Assembly: GCF_963676685.1 (NCBI RefSeq)
Contig: NC_092353.1
Span: 6,228,207-6,292,206, forward strand
Reading direction: 5' to 3'
From: Mytilus edulis
Lineage: Eukaryota > Mollusca > Bivalvia > Mytilida > Mytilidae
Length of the DNA: 64,000 bases
The position numbers and the translations under genes were made by a program. The notes beneath the pieces are model-generated. The model was not told the DNA's origin. It saw only the letters and a list, made by a program, of their open reading frames with translations, and did no database searches. Below, in pieces: positions 1 through 11,200 of this stretch (within the stretch, counting starts at the first letter, position 1; each line of letters opens with the position of its first letter).

Positions 1-290
1 TCACAAACATGTTTAACCCCGCCGCATTCTTGCGCCTGTCCCAAGTCAGGAGCCTCTGTTAGTCTTGTATTATTTTAATTTTACTTTCTTGTGTACAATT
101 TGGAAATTAGTATGGCGTTCATTATCACTGAACTAGTATACATTTGTTTAGGGTCCAGTTGAAGGACGCCTCCGGGTGCGGGAATTTCTCGCTACATTGA
201 AGACCTGTTGATGACCTTCTGCTGTTGTTTTTGTTTTTCTATGGTCGGGTTGTTGTCTCTTTGGCACATTCCCCATTTCCATTCTCAATT
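1..290 (+). repeat. Left direct repeat flanking a reverse-transcriptase relic (pLTR-like)
   Basis: This stretch recurs in the same orientation at about 1332-1590 with small indels. Both copies share the GCGCCTGTCCCAAGTCAGGA start, the CCTCCGGGTGCGGGAATTTC core and a TGGTCGGGTTGTTGTCTCTT end. The two copies bracket the reverse-transcriptase relic at 350-1160, which is the arrangement expected of the LTR-like repeats of Penelope-like elements. The left copy may extend beyond the window. A diverged relative is seen near 63370-63620. Confidence 0.6.
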
Positions 291-349
291 TTATTTGATA
301 CTATATATGCCCTTGAATTTTTACTAGAGGGGCTTTACTAGATAACATT

Positions 350-1160
350 TTTGTTCGCTTTGGGGATTCCGTATATCGTCAGATTATCGGAATTCCAATG
401 GGGACTAACTGTGCACCACTTATTGCGGACCTGTTTTTGTATTGCTATGAGTTACAATTTATGACAAAAATAAGCAAAGACCCATCGAAACAACATCTGA
501 TAAACACATTTAATAATACTTTAAGATATTTGGATGATATTTTGGCTCTCAATAATGACGACTTCAATATGTATATTAAAGAAATTTATCCTGTTGAACT
601 TACTTTAAATAAAGCTAATACTAACAATGACCACTGCCCTTTCCTCGATCTTGATATCTATATCACTAACGGAAACCCTAATACTAAAATTTATGATAAA
701 AGAGATGATTTTTCATTTCCTATCGTTAATTATCCATTTTTAGATGGTGACGTTCCCTTGTCACCATCTTACGGTGTTTATATATCTCAACTTGTACGAT
801 TCGCTCCTGTATGTAACAATGTTTTAGATTTTAACGAGAGAAATTTATGTACTACTGAAAAATTATTACACCAGGGTTTTCGATATCACGAACTAGTCAA
901 ACATTTACTTAATTTTATCATCGGTATAAGGACATCATTCGTAAATAGAGCTCAACATGCAGACTTCTTATACGTTCAGGTATTTCACATCCAATTTTTT
1001 ATGGAAATATTCTTTATAAAGCACAAAGGTGTCAGTATTCACCTCAAAAACTAACAAAACCTTTGAATAGACTTATTTTAAGAAGGGATATAGTTACGAT
1101 ACTGTTGTCAGGTCATATTTTGGCGTTAATATTGATTCCCTTATAGGGTCTTTGCATTGG
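350..1160 (+). pseudogene. Reverse-transcriptase fragment, Penelope-like element relic
   Basis: The longest open part (398-1054) carries reverse-transcriptase motifs: the MGTNCAPL box, a YLDD catalytic motif about 45 residues later, and a PFLDLDI motif. The same frame is open upstream to about 353 (a FGD...GIPMG stretch), so the ATG at 398 is internal to a longer ancestral protein. Similarity to this family moves to another frame near 960 and again near 1090, ending at a stop near 1165, so at least two frameshifts have broken it. The N-terminal part and any endonuclease domain are absent. Assignment to Penelope-like elements rests on the RT motifs plus flanking pLTR-like repeats; another non-LTR class is possible. 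Confidence 0.65.
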
Positions 1161-1331
1161 AACTAAACACATTTATTCAAAAACCAGTTGTTGGCATGCC
1201 ACGGGTTATATTCTTCTCATATATGTTATGATGGTATGATACTAAACCCCTAACGGGAAGGATTGTGCCTGATGTTCATATGATGAAATCATAATCTTTC
1301 AGTCAGTTTAATTGAAGTCTGGAGCTGGCAT

Positions 1332-1590
1332 TTTTGCGCCTGTCCCAAGTCAGGAGCCTCTGGCCTTTGTTAGTCTTGTATTATTTTGATTTTAGTTTCT
1401 TGTGTACAATTTGGAAATTAGTATGGCGTTCATTATCACTGAACTAGTATATATTTGTTTAGGGGCCTCCGGGTGCGGGAATTTCTCGCTACATTGAAGA
1501 CCTGTTGGTGACCTTCTGATGTTGTTTTTTTCTATGGTCGGGTTGTTGTCTCTTTGGCACATTCCCATTTCCATTCTCAATTTTATTAAT
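1332..1590 (+). repeat. Right direct repeat flanking the RT relic (pLTR-like)
   Basis: Second copy of the repeat at 1-290, same orientation, lacking about 20 bp around the GTCCAGTTGAAGGACG segment of the left copy. Together they delimit a roughly 1.6-kb degenerate element. Confidence 0.6.
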
Positions 1591-1699
1591 GTATAAAAGT
1601 ATAATAAAAGCTCCGAACTCTAGGGGGGAAATAAAAAAGGTGAAGTCCATAAAAAAACTAACGTAACCAAAGGACATCTATCAATGGAACATGTAATTC

Positions 1700-1885
1700 A
1701 ACTGCCATATCTAAACCTCAGATCATACCCAGTTTTTGGTGGGTTAGTCTTCGTTTTCTATGTTGTGTGTTGTGTACTATTGTTTGTCTCTTGGTCTTTT
1801 TCTTTCATATCCATGGCATCAGTTTATTTTCAACTTATGGGTTTGAATGTTTCTCTGGAATCTTTCGACTCTTTTAAAATTTGAC
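1700..1885 (+). repeat. Dispersed repeat, TTTTTGGTGGG/GCCATGGC family
   Basis: A T-rich repeat marked by TTTTTGGTGGGTT, CTATGTTGTGTG and ATCTTTCG. Diverged copies in the same orientation occur at about 54130-54315 and 56190-56445, and a short piece of the 5' part at about 34160-34215. No coding capacity is evident. Confidence 0.5.
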
Positions 1886-2403
1886 AATAACGTCAACAAC
1901 AAAAATGAGATTAAGGTCAAATAAAACCTGCCAGACTGACATTTATATTATGAAATATTTCCAAACAGCAAATTTAGTACAGTAGATTCCGGTTATTTGC
2001 ATAGCCTATTTGTCAGACAAATTGATGCAGTAAAGCGGAGTATGCTTATATCCGAAATGCAGAGTCTTGCATACAATATCAGAAATCAGATCCTAACATA
2101 AAAACTTTTAACACTGAACCATGAAAATGGTCAAGGCCTCATCCCTGGCACCTGCCACTTGGACACCTTAAAACCATTCCATATACCAAATATATTAGAT
2201 CTGTTGCTTACATTATCATATATATGGACTTGAAAACTTAACCTTGTCCATGAATATCCATAAAATTAGGTCAAGGTCAAGTGAATACTGTCCACAGGCT
2301 GACCACCTTTCAAGGTATGCAGACACCAAATATAATATCATATTACTCATAAGAGTAAAATTAACAATCCAAAATGTCTTGTTTTAAGTAGTTACTCAAC
2401 AAT

Positions 2404-5400
2404 AACTAGAGGCTCTTTTATAGAGGCTCTAAAGAGCCTGTGTCGCTCACCTTGGTCTATGTGAATATTAAACAATGGACACAGATGGATTCATGACAAA
2501 ACTGTGTTTTGGTGATGGTGATGTGTTTGTAGATCTTACTTTACTAAACATTCTTGCTGCTTACAATTATCTTTATCTGTAACAGTACTTTCTGTGGAAA
2601 ATGTTATTGAAAATCTTCAAATTTTAAGAAAATTGTTAAAAATTGACTATGAAGGGCAATAACTCCTTAGGGGGTCAATTGACTATTTTGGTCATACTGA
2701 CTTATTTTTAGTTCTTACTTTGATGTACATTATTGTTGTTTACAGTTTATCTCTATCTATAATAATATTCAAGATAATAACAAAAAAAAAGCAAAATTTC
2801 CTCAAAATTACCAATTCAGGGGCAGCAACCTAACAACCGATTATCCGATTCATCTGAAAATTCCAGGGCAGATAGATCGTGACCTGATCAACAATTTTAC
2901 TTCCTGTCAGATTTGCTCTTAATGCTTTGGTTTTTGAGTTATAAGCCAAAAACTGCATTTTACCCCCATGTTCTATTTTTAGCCATGGCAGCCATCTTGG
3001 TTTGTTGGCTGAGTTACCGGACACATTTTTAGCTCACCTGGCCCAAAGGGCCAAGTGAGCTTTTCCCATCACTTGGCGTCCGTCGTCCGTCGTCCGTCGT
3101 CTGTCGTCCGTCGTCGTCCGGCGTCGTTAACTTTTACAAAAATCTTCTCCTCTGAAACTACTGGGCCAAATTACACCAAACTTGGCCAAAATCATCATTG
3201 GGGTATCTAGTTTAAAAAATGTGTCCGGTGACCCGGCCAACCATCCAAGATGGCCGCCATGGCTAAAAATAGAACATAGGGGTAAAATGCAGTTTTTGGC
3301 TTATAACTCAAAAACCAAAGCATTTAGAGCAAATCTGACAAGGGGTAAACTTGTGTAACAGGTCAAGATCTATCTGCCCTGAAATTTTCAGATAAATCGG
3401 ATAACCTGTTGTTGGGTTGCTGCCCCTGAATTAGTAATTTTAAGGAAATTTTGCTGTTTTTGGTTATTATCTTGAATATTATTATAGATAGAGATAAACT
3501 GTAAACAGCAATAATGTTCAGCAAAGTAATATTTACAAATAAGTCAACATGACCGAAATGGTCAGTTGACCCCTTTAGGAGTTATTGCCCTTTATAGTCA
3601 ATTTTTAACCATTTTTCGTAAATCTTAGTAATCTTTTACAAAAATCTTCTCCTCTGAAACTACTTGGCCAAAACAATCCAAACTTGGCCACAACCATCTT
3701 TGGGGTATGTAGTTTAAAAAATGTGTCCAGTGACCCAGCCATCCAATCAAGATGGCCACCATGGCTAAAAATAGAACCTTGGGTAAAATGCAGTTTTTGG
3801 CTTATAACTCAAAAACCAAAGCATTTAGAGTAAATCTGACAAGAGGTAAATTTGTTTATCAGGTCAAGATCTACGTGATCTGAAATTTTCAGATGAATTG
3901 GACAACCCGGTTTTGGGTTGCTGCCCCAGAATAAGTAATTTTAATGAAATTTTGCTGTTTTTGGTTATTATCTTGAATATTATTATAGATAGAGATAAAC
4001 TGTAAACAGCAATAATGTTCAGCAAAGTAATATTTACAAATAAGTCAACATGACCGAAATGGTCAGTTGACCCCTTTAGGAGTTATTGCCCTTTATAGTC
4101 AATTTTTAACCATTTTTCGTAAATCTTAGTAATCTTTTACAAAAATCTTCTCCTCTGAAACTACTTGGCCAAATCAATCCAAACTTGGCCACAACCATCT
4201 TTGGGGTATGTAGTTTAAAAATATGTCCAGTGACCCAGCCATCCAATCAAGATGGCCACCATGGCTAAAAATAGAACCTTGGGTAAAATGCAGTTTTTGG
4301 CTTATAACTCAAAAACCAAAGCATTTAGAGTAAATCTGACATGAGGTAAATTTGTTTATTAGGTCAAGATCTACCTGCCCTGAAATTTTCAGATGAATTG
4401 GACAACCCGGTTTTGGGTTGCTGCCCCAGAATAAGTAATTTTAATGAAATTTTGCTGTTTTTGGTTATTATCTTGAATATTATTATAGATAGAGATAAAC
4501 TGTAAACAGCAATAATGTTCAGCAAAAAAAGATTTACAAATAAGTCAACATGACTGAAATGGTCAGTTGACCCCTTTAGGAGTTATTGCCCTTAATAGTC
4601 AATTTTTAACCATTTTTCGTAAATCTTAGTAATCTTTTATATCTTCTCCTATGAAACTACTTGGCCAAATTACACCAAACTTGGCCAAAATCATCTTTGG
4701 GGTATGTAGTTTGAAAAATGTGTCCAGTGACCCAGCCATCCAATCAATATGGCCACCATGGCTAAAAATAGAACCTTGGGTCAAATGCAGTTTTTGGCTT
4801 ATAACTCAAAAACCAAAGCATTTAGAGCAAATCTGACAAGGGGTAAAATTGTGTAACAGGTCAAGATCTATCTGCCTTGAAATTTTCAGATAAATCGGAT
4901 AACCTGTTGTTGGGTTGCTGCCCCTGAATTAGTAATTTTAAGGAAATTTTGCTGTTTTTGGTTATTATCTTGAATATTGTTATAGATAGAGATAACTGTA
5001 AACAGCAATAATGTTCAGCTAAATAAGATCTAGAAATAAGTCAACATGACCAAAATCGTCAGTTGACCCCTTAAGGAATTGTTGCCCATTTTATTCAATT
5101 TTTAACAATTTTCACTAATTTGGTAAATTTTTGTAAATTTTTACAAAATATTTTTCACTGTATCTAAAGGTCCAAGTTTATTATAGATAGAGAAAATTCT
5201 AAGTACCAAGAATGTTCAGTAAAGTAAGATCTACAAACACATCACTATCAGCAAAACACAATTTTGTCATGAATCCATCTGTGTCCTTTGTTTAATATGC
5301 ACATAGACCAAGGTGAGCGACACAGGCTCTTTAGAGCCTCTAGTTTAAACTAGATACCCCAATGATGATTATGGCTAAGTTTGCTTCAATTTGGCCCAGT

Positions 5401-7013
5401 AGTTTCAGAGGAGAAGATTTTTCAAAAAGATTGCTAAGATTTATGAAAAATGGTTAAAAATTGACTATAAAGGGCAATAACTCCTAAAGTGGTCAACTGG
5501 CCATTTTGGTCATGTTGACTTATTTGTAGATCTTACTTTGCTGTACATTATTGTTGTTTACAGTTTATCTCTATCTATAATAATATTCAAGATAATAACA
5601 AAAAAACAGCAAAATTTCCTCAAAATTACCAATTCAGGGGCAGCAACCTAACAACCGATTATCCGATTCATCTGAAAATTCCAGGGCAGATAGATCGTGA
5701 CCTGATCAACAATTTTACTTCCTGTCAGATTTGCTCTTAATGCTTTGGTTTTTGAGTTATAAGCCAAAAACTGCATTTTACCCCCATGTTCTATTTTTAG
5801 CCATGGCGGCCATCTTGGTTTGTTGGCTGAGTTACCGGACACATTTTTTTAACTAGATACCCCAATGATGATTATGGCTAAGTTTGCTTAAATTTGGCCC
5901 AGTAGTTTCAGAGGAGAAGATTTTTCTAAAAGATTACTAAGATTTATGAAAAATGGTTAAAAATTGACTATAAAGGGCAATAACTCCTAAAGTGGTCAAC
6001 TGGCCATTTTGGTCATGTTGACTTATTTGTAGATCTTACTTTGCTGAACATTATTGCTGTTTACAGTTTATCTATATCTATAATAATATTCAAGATAATA
6101 ACCAAAAACAGCAAAATTTCCTTAAAATTACCATTTCAGGGACAGCAACCCAACAACGAAATGTCCGATTCATCTGAAAATTCCAGGGCAGATACATTGT
6201 GACCTGATCAACAATTTACTTCCTGTCAGATTTGCTCTAAATGCTTTGGTTTTTGAGTTATAAGCCAAAAACTGCATTTTAACCCTATGTTCTATTTTTA
6301 GCCATGGCGGCCATCTTGGTTGGTTGGCCGTGTCACCGGACACATTTTTTAAACTAGATACCCCAATGATGATTATGGCCAAGTTTGGTTAAATTTGGCA
6401 CAGTAGTTTCAGAGGAGAAGATTTTTCTAAAAGATTACTAAGATTTACGAAAAATGGTTAAAATTGACTATAAAGGGCAATAACTCCTAAAGTGGTCAAC
6501 TGACCATTTCGATCATGTTGACTTATTTGTAGATCTTACTTTGCTGAACATTATTGCTGTTTACAGTTTATCTCTATCTATAATAATATTCAAGATAATA
6601 ACCAAAAACAGCAAAATTTCCTTAAAATTACTAATTCAGGGGCAGCAACCCAACAACGGGTTATCCGATTCATCTGAAAATTTCAGGGCAGATAGATCTT
6701 CTTCTGTTTAACAATTCTACCCCTGTCAGATTGCTCTAAATGCTTTGGTTTTTGAGTTATAAGCCAAAAACTGCATTTTACCCCTATGTTCTATTTTTAG
6801 CCATGGTGGCCATCTTGGATGGTTGGCCGGGCCACCGGACACATTTTTTAAACTATATACCCCAATGATGATTATGGCCAAGTTTGGTTTAATTTTACCC
6901 AGTAGTTTCAGAGGAGAAGATTTTTGTAAAAGTTAACGACGACGACGGACGACGACGAATGCGGACGCCAAGTGATGAGAAAAGCTCACTTGGCCTTTTA
7001 GGCCAGGTGAGCT
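2404..7013 (-). mobile_element. Outer tandem-core repeat element, split by an inverted copy of itself
   Basis: The pieces 2404-3030 and 5347-7013 form one continuous element of about 2.3 kb when the inner copy (3031-5346) is removed: other units run from ACCGGACACATTTTT straight into AAACTAGATACCCC, which is where the interruption falls. The element is made of about four tandem units of roughly 500 bp. One end has a hairpin-like motif (GGCTCTAAAGAGCC next to GTCGCTCACCTTGG); the other ends in AGGTGAGCT beside a GACGAC-rich tract. No transposase is encoded; short open frames inside it repeat with the unit and look non-coding. Confidence 0.6.
3031..5346 (+). mobile_element. Inner tandem-core repeat element, nested copy
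   Basis: Starts AGCTCACCTGGCCC with a self-complementary GGCCCAAAGGGCC, followed by a CGTCCGTCGTCC microsatellite-like tract. Core units then repeat with CTTCTCCT markers at about 3144, 3646, 4147 and 4643 (period about 500 bp). It ends GGTGAGCGACACAGGCTC...CTCTAGTTT. An end motif, a short simple-sequence tract, tandem cores and a terminal hairpin resemble the design described for non-autonomous pearl/Helentron elements of bivalves; that class is an inference. Confidence 0.6.
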
Positions 7014-7179
7014 AAAAATGATGTAGAGGACAATGGACATTTGCCAGATGGAAACTTCATATCATAAAAAATCTATATACAAACTATGTAGCATATAACC
7101 TTCTGACATATTAAGTTTTTATGTAGTTAGTTAATGCTGCCGCTCAAGATTTCCATCCAGATGTCGATTTCTGTAAATT

Positions 7180-7260
7180 TATGGAAAAGGACAACAACTG
7201 AAGACCGACACCAAGTAATCAGAAAAGCTCACTTGCCATTCAAACCAGATGAGTAATCAT
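7180..7260 (-). repeat. Diverged terminal fragment of the tandem-core element
   Basis: ACCAAGTAATCAGAAAAGCT followed by CACTTGCC resembles the AGTGATGAGAAAAGCTCACTT end of the neighbouring element at 6970-7013. Only the terminal part is recognisable. Confidence 0.35.
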
Positions 7261-7588
7261 CGGTAGCAATCCTACCCAAGTATGTCAATCGTAATTATAA
7301 CCCCCAAAATCAATCCCAAGCTTCCTTTAGTAGTTATTAACCTTGTGTTAAAATTTTATTGATTTCTGTTAACTTAAACTTAAGTTATTATCCGGAAACC
7401 ATCCTTCTTTGGAGGGCGCTGACGAGGACGACCACAATAATGTGATACCAATATACGATGCAGTTGTATAAAAACAGCTAATATGATGTGAATGAATTAC
7501 TCCTTTTGAATATGGTGTGAATGTATCTATGTAAGCTATCACCATGTAACTACATCATCAAAATCTGAATTATTTCATCATTAAGTCT

Positions 7589-7964
7589 TTAAGGTTCCAC
7601 TAAAGTCAAAATATAGGACACTTCATAAACATCTTAACTTTGCCTGTATTTGTCAACCTATAATGAATAAAGTCATAAACTATGAGAACATATGTTCATT
7701 TAAACATACTTTACATATACACACTGTGTAAATTGTAAATAAACTTGAAATTGTTATGTTGTGGCCAAACCAGTTCTTGGGGTGAACACCAAATTTTCAA
7801 AAAAATCTGGAGGCCTGCAAGACGACTTAATTTGTTTAAAATTGGTATGGACGAATACTGTTACATGTAATGCAGGGCAAGCTCATTGAAACCTCATTGA
7901 AAAATACAGGCAAAGTTTAGATGTTTATGAAGTGTCCTATATTTTGACTTTAGTGGAACCTTAA
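7589..7964. mobile_element. TTAA-bounded inverted-repeat MITE
   Basis: About 62 bp at each end are inverted repeats of one another with a single clear mismatch (7589-7651 against 7903-7964), beginning TTAAGGTTCCACTAAAGTC. TTAA at both outer edges fits a piggyBac-type target site, so a 370-bp non-autonomous piggyBac-like element is plausible. The interior is non-coding. It lies just downstream of the ZMPSTE24 3' end. Confidence 0.65.
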
Positions 7965-8013
7965 AATGCCTTTCCTGGTATAAATGTTTGAATTTCAATA
8001 TAATTTTCTTACA

Positions 8014-8019
8014 TTTATT
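8014..8019 (-). terminator. Candidate polyadenylation signal of ZMPSTE24
   Basis: AATAAA on the minus strand about 270 bp beyond the stop codon at 8287. It is a plausible 3' end signal; other variants nearby cannot be excluded. Confidence 0.35.
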
Positions 8020-8286
8020 AGAAAACATCACTTACATACATTATACAGGTTTTCTCTGAAAACACTGTTTTTAAAATCAAAAAGAGTTCTGACAATACAA
8101 ATGAGTACTAACTATTAGTGAATATCTATTCCAACATTTTGATGAATTCTGTCATATTAGTACATTGTACTCCTTAGCAGTGTAGAATCATTAAACATGT
8201 CTATATCAACAAGATATGGGTACACATCATCAGACAGTAACCCAGCATCTTGATGGATCCATACACATCTATAAATGTTTAACATG

Positions 8287-11200
8287 TCATTCTGACTTCT
8301 CTAATCCCTTCAGTCTTTCTAATAATGGTGGATGAGAGTAGTTCCATGAAGAGTATAGCCAATCAGTGACAGGGAATCCTAGATTGTCTTTGTTTAACTT
8401 GATTAAAGAGGATTTTAGTTCGTTGGCCATTTTCAATGATTTAGCAAAAGCATCAGCTTGGAACTCAAACCTTCTACTATTTACTGTCATCAAAAAGTTT
8501 AGAATCTGAAATAAGATTTTTGTACATGTGAAAGTTCATACACCATTAAGTATAAGGTGAAATATTTTAATCACAGTCTGATAATATTTTTTGTAATAAT
8601 AGTAATTAATTACATGTATGCATGTTCATACAAAAATAAGAGAAGATAAAAGGACCCAAGGATAGACTGTCATAGAGAACACATAATGCCCCCTTCATCT
8701 AGCAGCAGGGGTATAAATCAAAATACTTGTAAGCACTGAAGGGTAAAGATTGCTTTATTTTATCAATGGAAAGTAAAACTATATATATTTCATTGTATAG
8801 AGCATTAATTGAATGTGTAGAATGCACTATATTTTGTGTATCAAAAAGGTAGTGATAAGCCTGGGAAGATTTAGATATTAAGTCAGTACCATAGGGTTTT
8901 GATTGCATTGATACAACCTTTACCCAAAAACAACATAAGCTTGAAAAATCAAATTTGAATTTGATTATGTTTCAGTTACTCAATCTTAAGTTTTGTGGAC
9001 TGTTGCTTGTGTTTTCTTTGCACCTTTTTTTGCCAAAGCTATAGTGTTCTCTATCATATTGTTTTTGATTGTCTTGATGTTTTATATCATACTTACCACA
9101 TGGTATGGTGAGAATATAAACTGGAATATAATGATGAGACCAATAATGATTGGTTTGGTGGTAAATCCAAAGGCAAGGTATAAATCATCTCTCTTAAACA
9201 ACATGGCAAACAGCATAAAACACAGAAAAGTATTGACCTGAAAATATTAACAACATTACAAATAAATAAGATATATAAAGGTAGAAATTTTTAATGTACA
9301 CTAATAGCTTGGTTAAAATAAAGATAAAATGAGGTATTTTCTGTCAGCTCTTTTAGAAAACACAATTTAATTCATCTAATAAAGTGACGAGATTTTTAAC
9401 AACATTTCAGGTTTTTCTAAATTCACCTTTTATAAAAAACCTAACAATGTAGAAAATGGCTTATTTCAAACTATACCATATGTGTAAAAAGAGATGCAGG
9501 GTATATATACATTTGTAAGTAAAACATGTATCAAACATATAGTTAGATGAATGTATTGTATTTTAATCCCAGACAGCATCTATTGGTGATTTGACAGTCG
9601 TGAATTAAGTAATGGGAATTTGCGTCCTTCAATCACAAATTGATGCTGTTAGAGATTAAAATACAATATACTTAACTCTATTCTAATAAAACCAACAGAA
9701 AACAATGTCAAATGTTTCATACCTATCATGTGCAGGCAGGAACATTTTCATAGCATCATGTAAATCGATGCATTAAAAATTGGTGATCATGACGTTATCT
9801 GATCAAAATGAATATTACAAACAATGTTGTATTAGAATTGCCATTTGATGGCTTAACTCGTTTGGCATGGTTCAATCAGCCATAAAGATTGGGAAATAAC
9901 GAAATTAATATAACAATTCCTGACTTACATTACTTATTATAAGATTTTTTAAATTGTGATTGAGTTTCCAGTGACCTAATTCATGACCTAGAACAGCCAG
10001 AATTTCATCATCGTTACAGCCTTGTTTCTTGTGTTTCTTCTCGTCTCCTTCTCCTTTCTTCCCTGTTGTACTATCTTCTACTTCCTTCTTTTCTTCTGTC
10101 TTTCCTTCTGGTACTTCTTTCCCTTCTGTGTTTTCCTAAAGATATATAATAGAATATCAACATCATTTAATTTCCTAATTTTGTACATCTATAAAAGCTT
10201 TGAAGTCAATAACCTTATTTTGGTATAATTGCTCAATCCAACATCAATCTGATGTCTAGTTCTATGATGATGACATCTGGTCTGAAAAAATGGGATGATA
10301 CAGTAAATATATTTTATAGTAATTTCTTTGGCTGTCACCAAATTCAAATACATTACTCTGACTCCTAAAAGAAACAAGTACGTTTAAAAATATTAAGCTT
10401 GACTTAGTAGAAGTGTTTTAACTAATGACACCCCCTTTATCATGACAGGCAGACCAATAGCAATACTATCACTTTGGTACTGTTAAAATTCTGCCTAACA
10501 AAAGACTGGGATATGAGATATCTTATTAAATTGGTTATAGGATTTCTGAAATATGGTATAGGAAATATTCAATTTATTTCATGTGTAATCAACATATGTG
10601 TTGTTTGATTTCAGTTTGTCTTTGGTCAAAATTTGATTAGGATGTAAAATTTTCTTGCTTTTCTCTGAATTTCCGATTGTTATGTCTTGAAAAAAGGCCA
10701 CCATGCCTGATGATGTCACACAGAAATAACACATTTTTTTGCAGATCATTTGAAAAGATTGATTAAATTTGTCTGCATTTATATTATTTAAAATCATAGA
10801 TAGTAACCGATTGTTTATAATTTGAAAATTTAACTGTCTAGATTGGATAAATATTATATCACACTTGACACAGAGGTAGAGTCTTTATTTATAATAATTA
10901 TAGTTATAAATACCTGTTTCTTCTTTTCTTCCTCCTCTTTATTCAATGGTGAATAATCTTCTAACAATGTATCAAATAATACTATCCTTTTATTCTTAAA
11001 GAAACCATAGAAGTAGGCATTGCTGTGAGCTGACCTTTTAGATCCTGGCAAAATATCAAACCCTCATTTAATTTAATCATACAGTTAGATTTGTTATATA
11101 TACTAAAAAAATTATTCAACTCAAAGAAAATATAAAAAACATTCTATTTCATAAATGTGTTATCTGGCCTAGGGGAGATAATTCTAATAAAATTTAAAGT

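Noticed and set aside
1-1590. Hammerhead in the pLTR-like repeats
   Set aside because: A CTGTTGATGACC string resembles the core at first sight, but there is no CTGATGA followed by GAAA at the right spacing.
2830-6382. Several 60-70 codon frames of similar sequence
   Set aside because: They recur with the 500-bp unit of a non-coding repeat, differ by stops between units, and show no domain.
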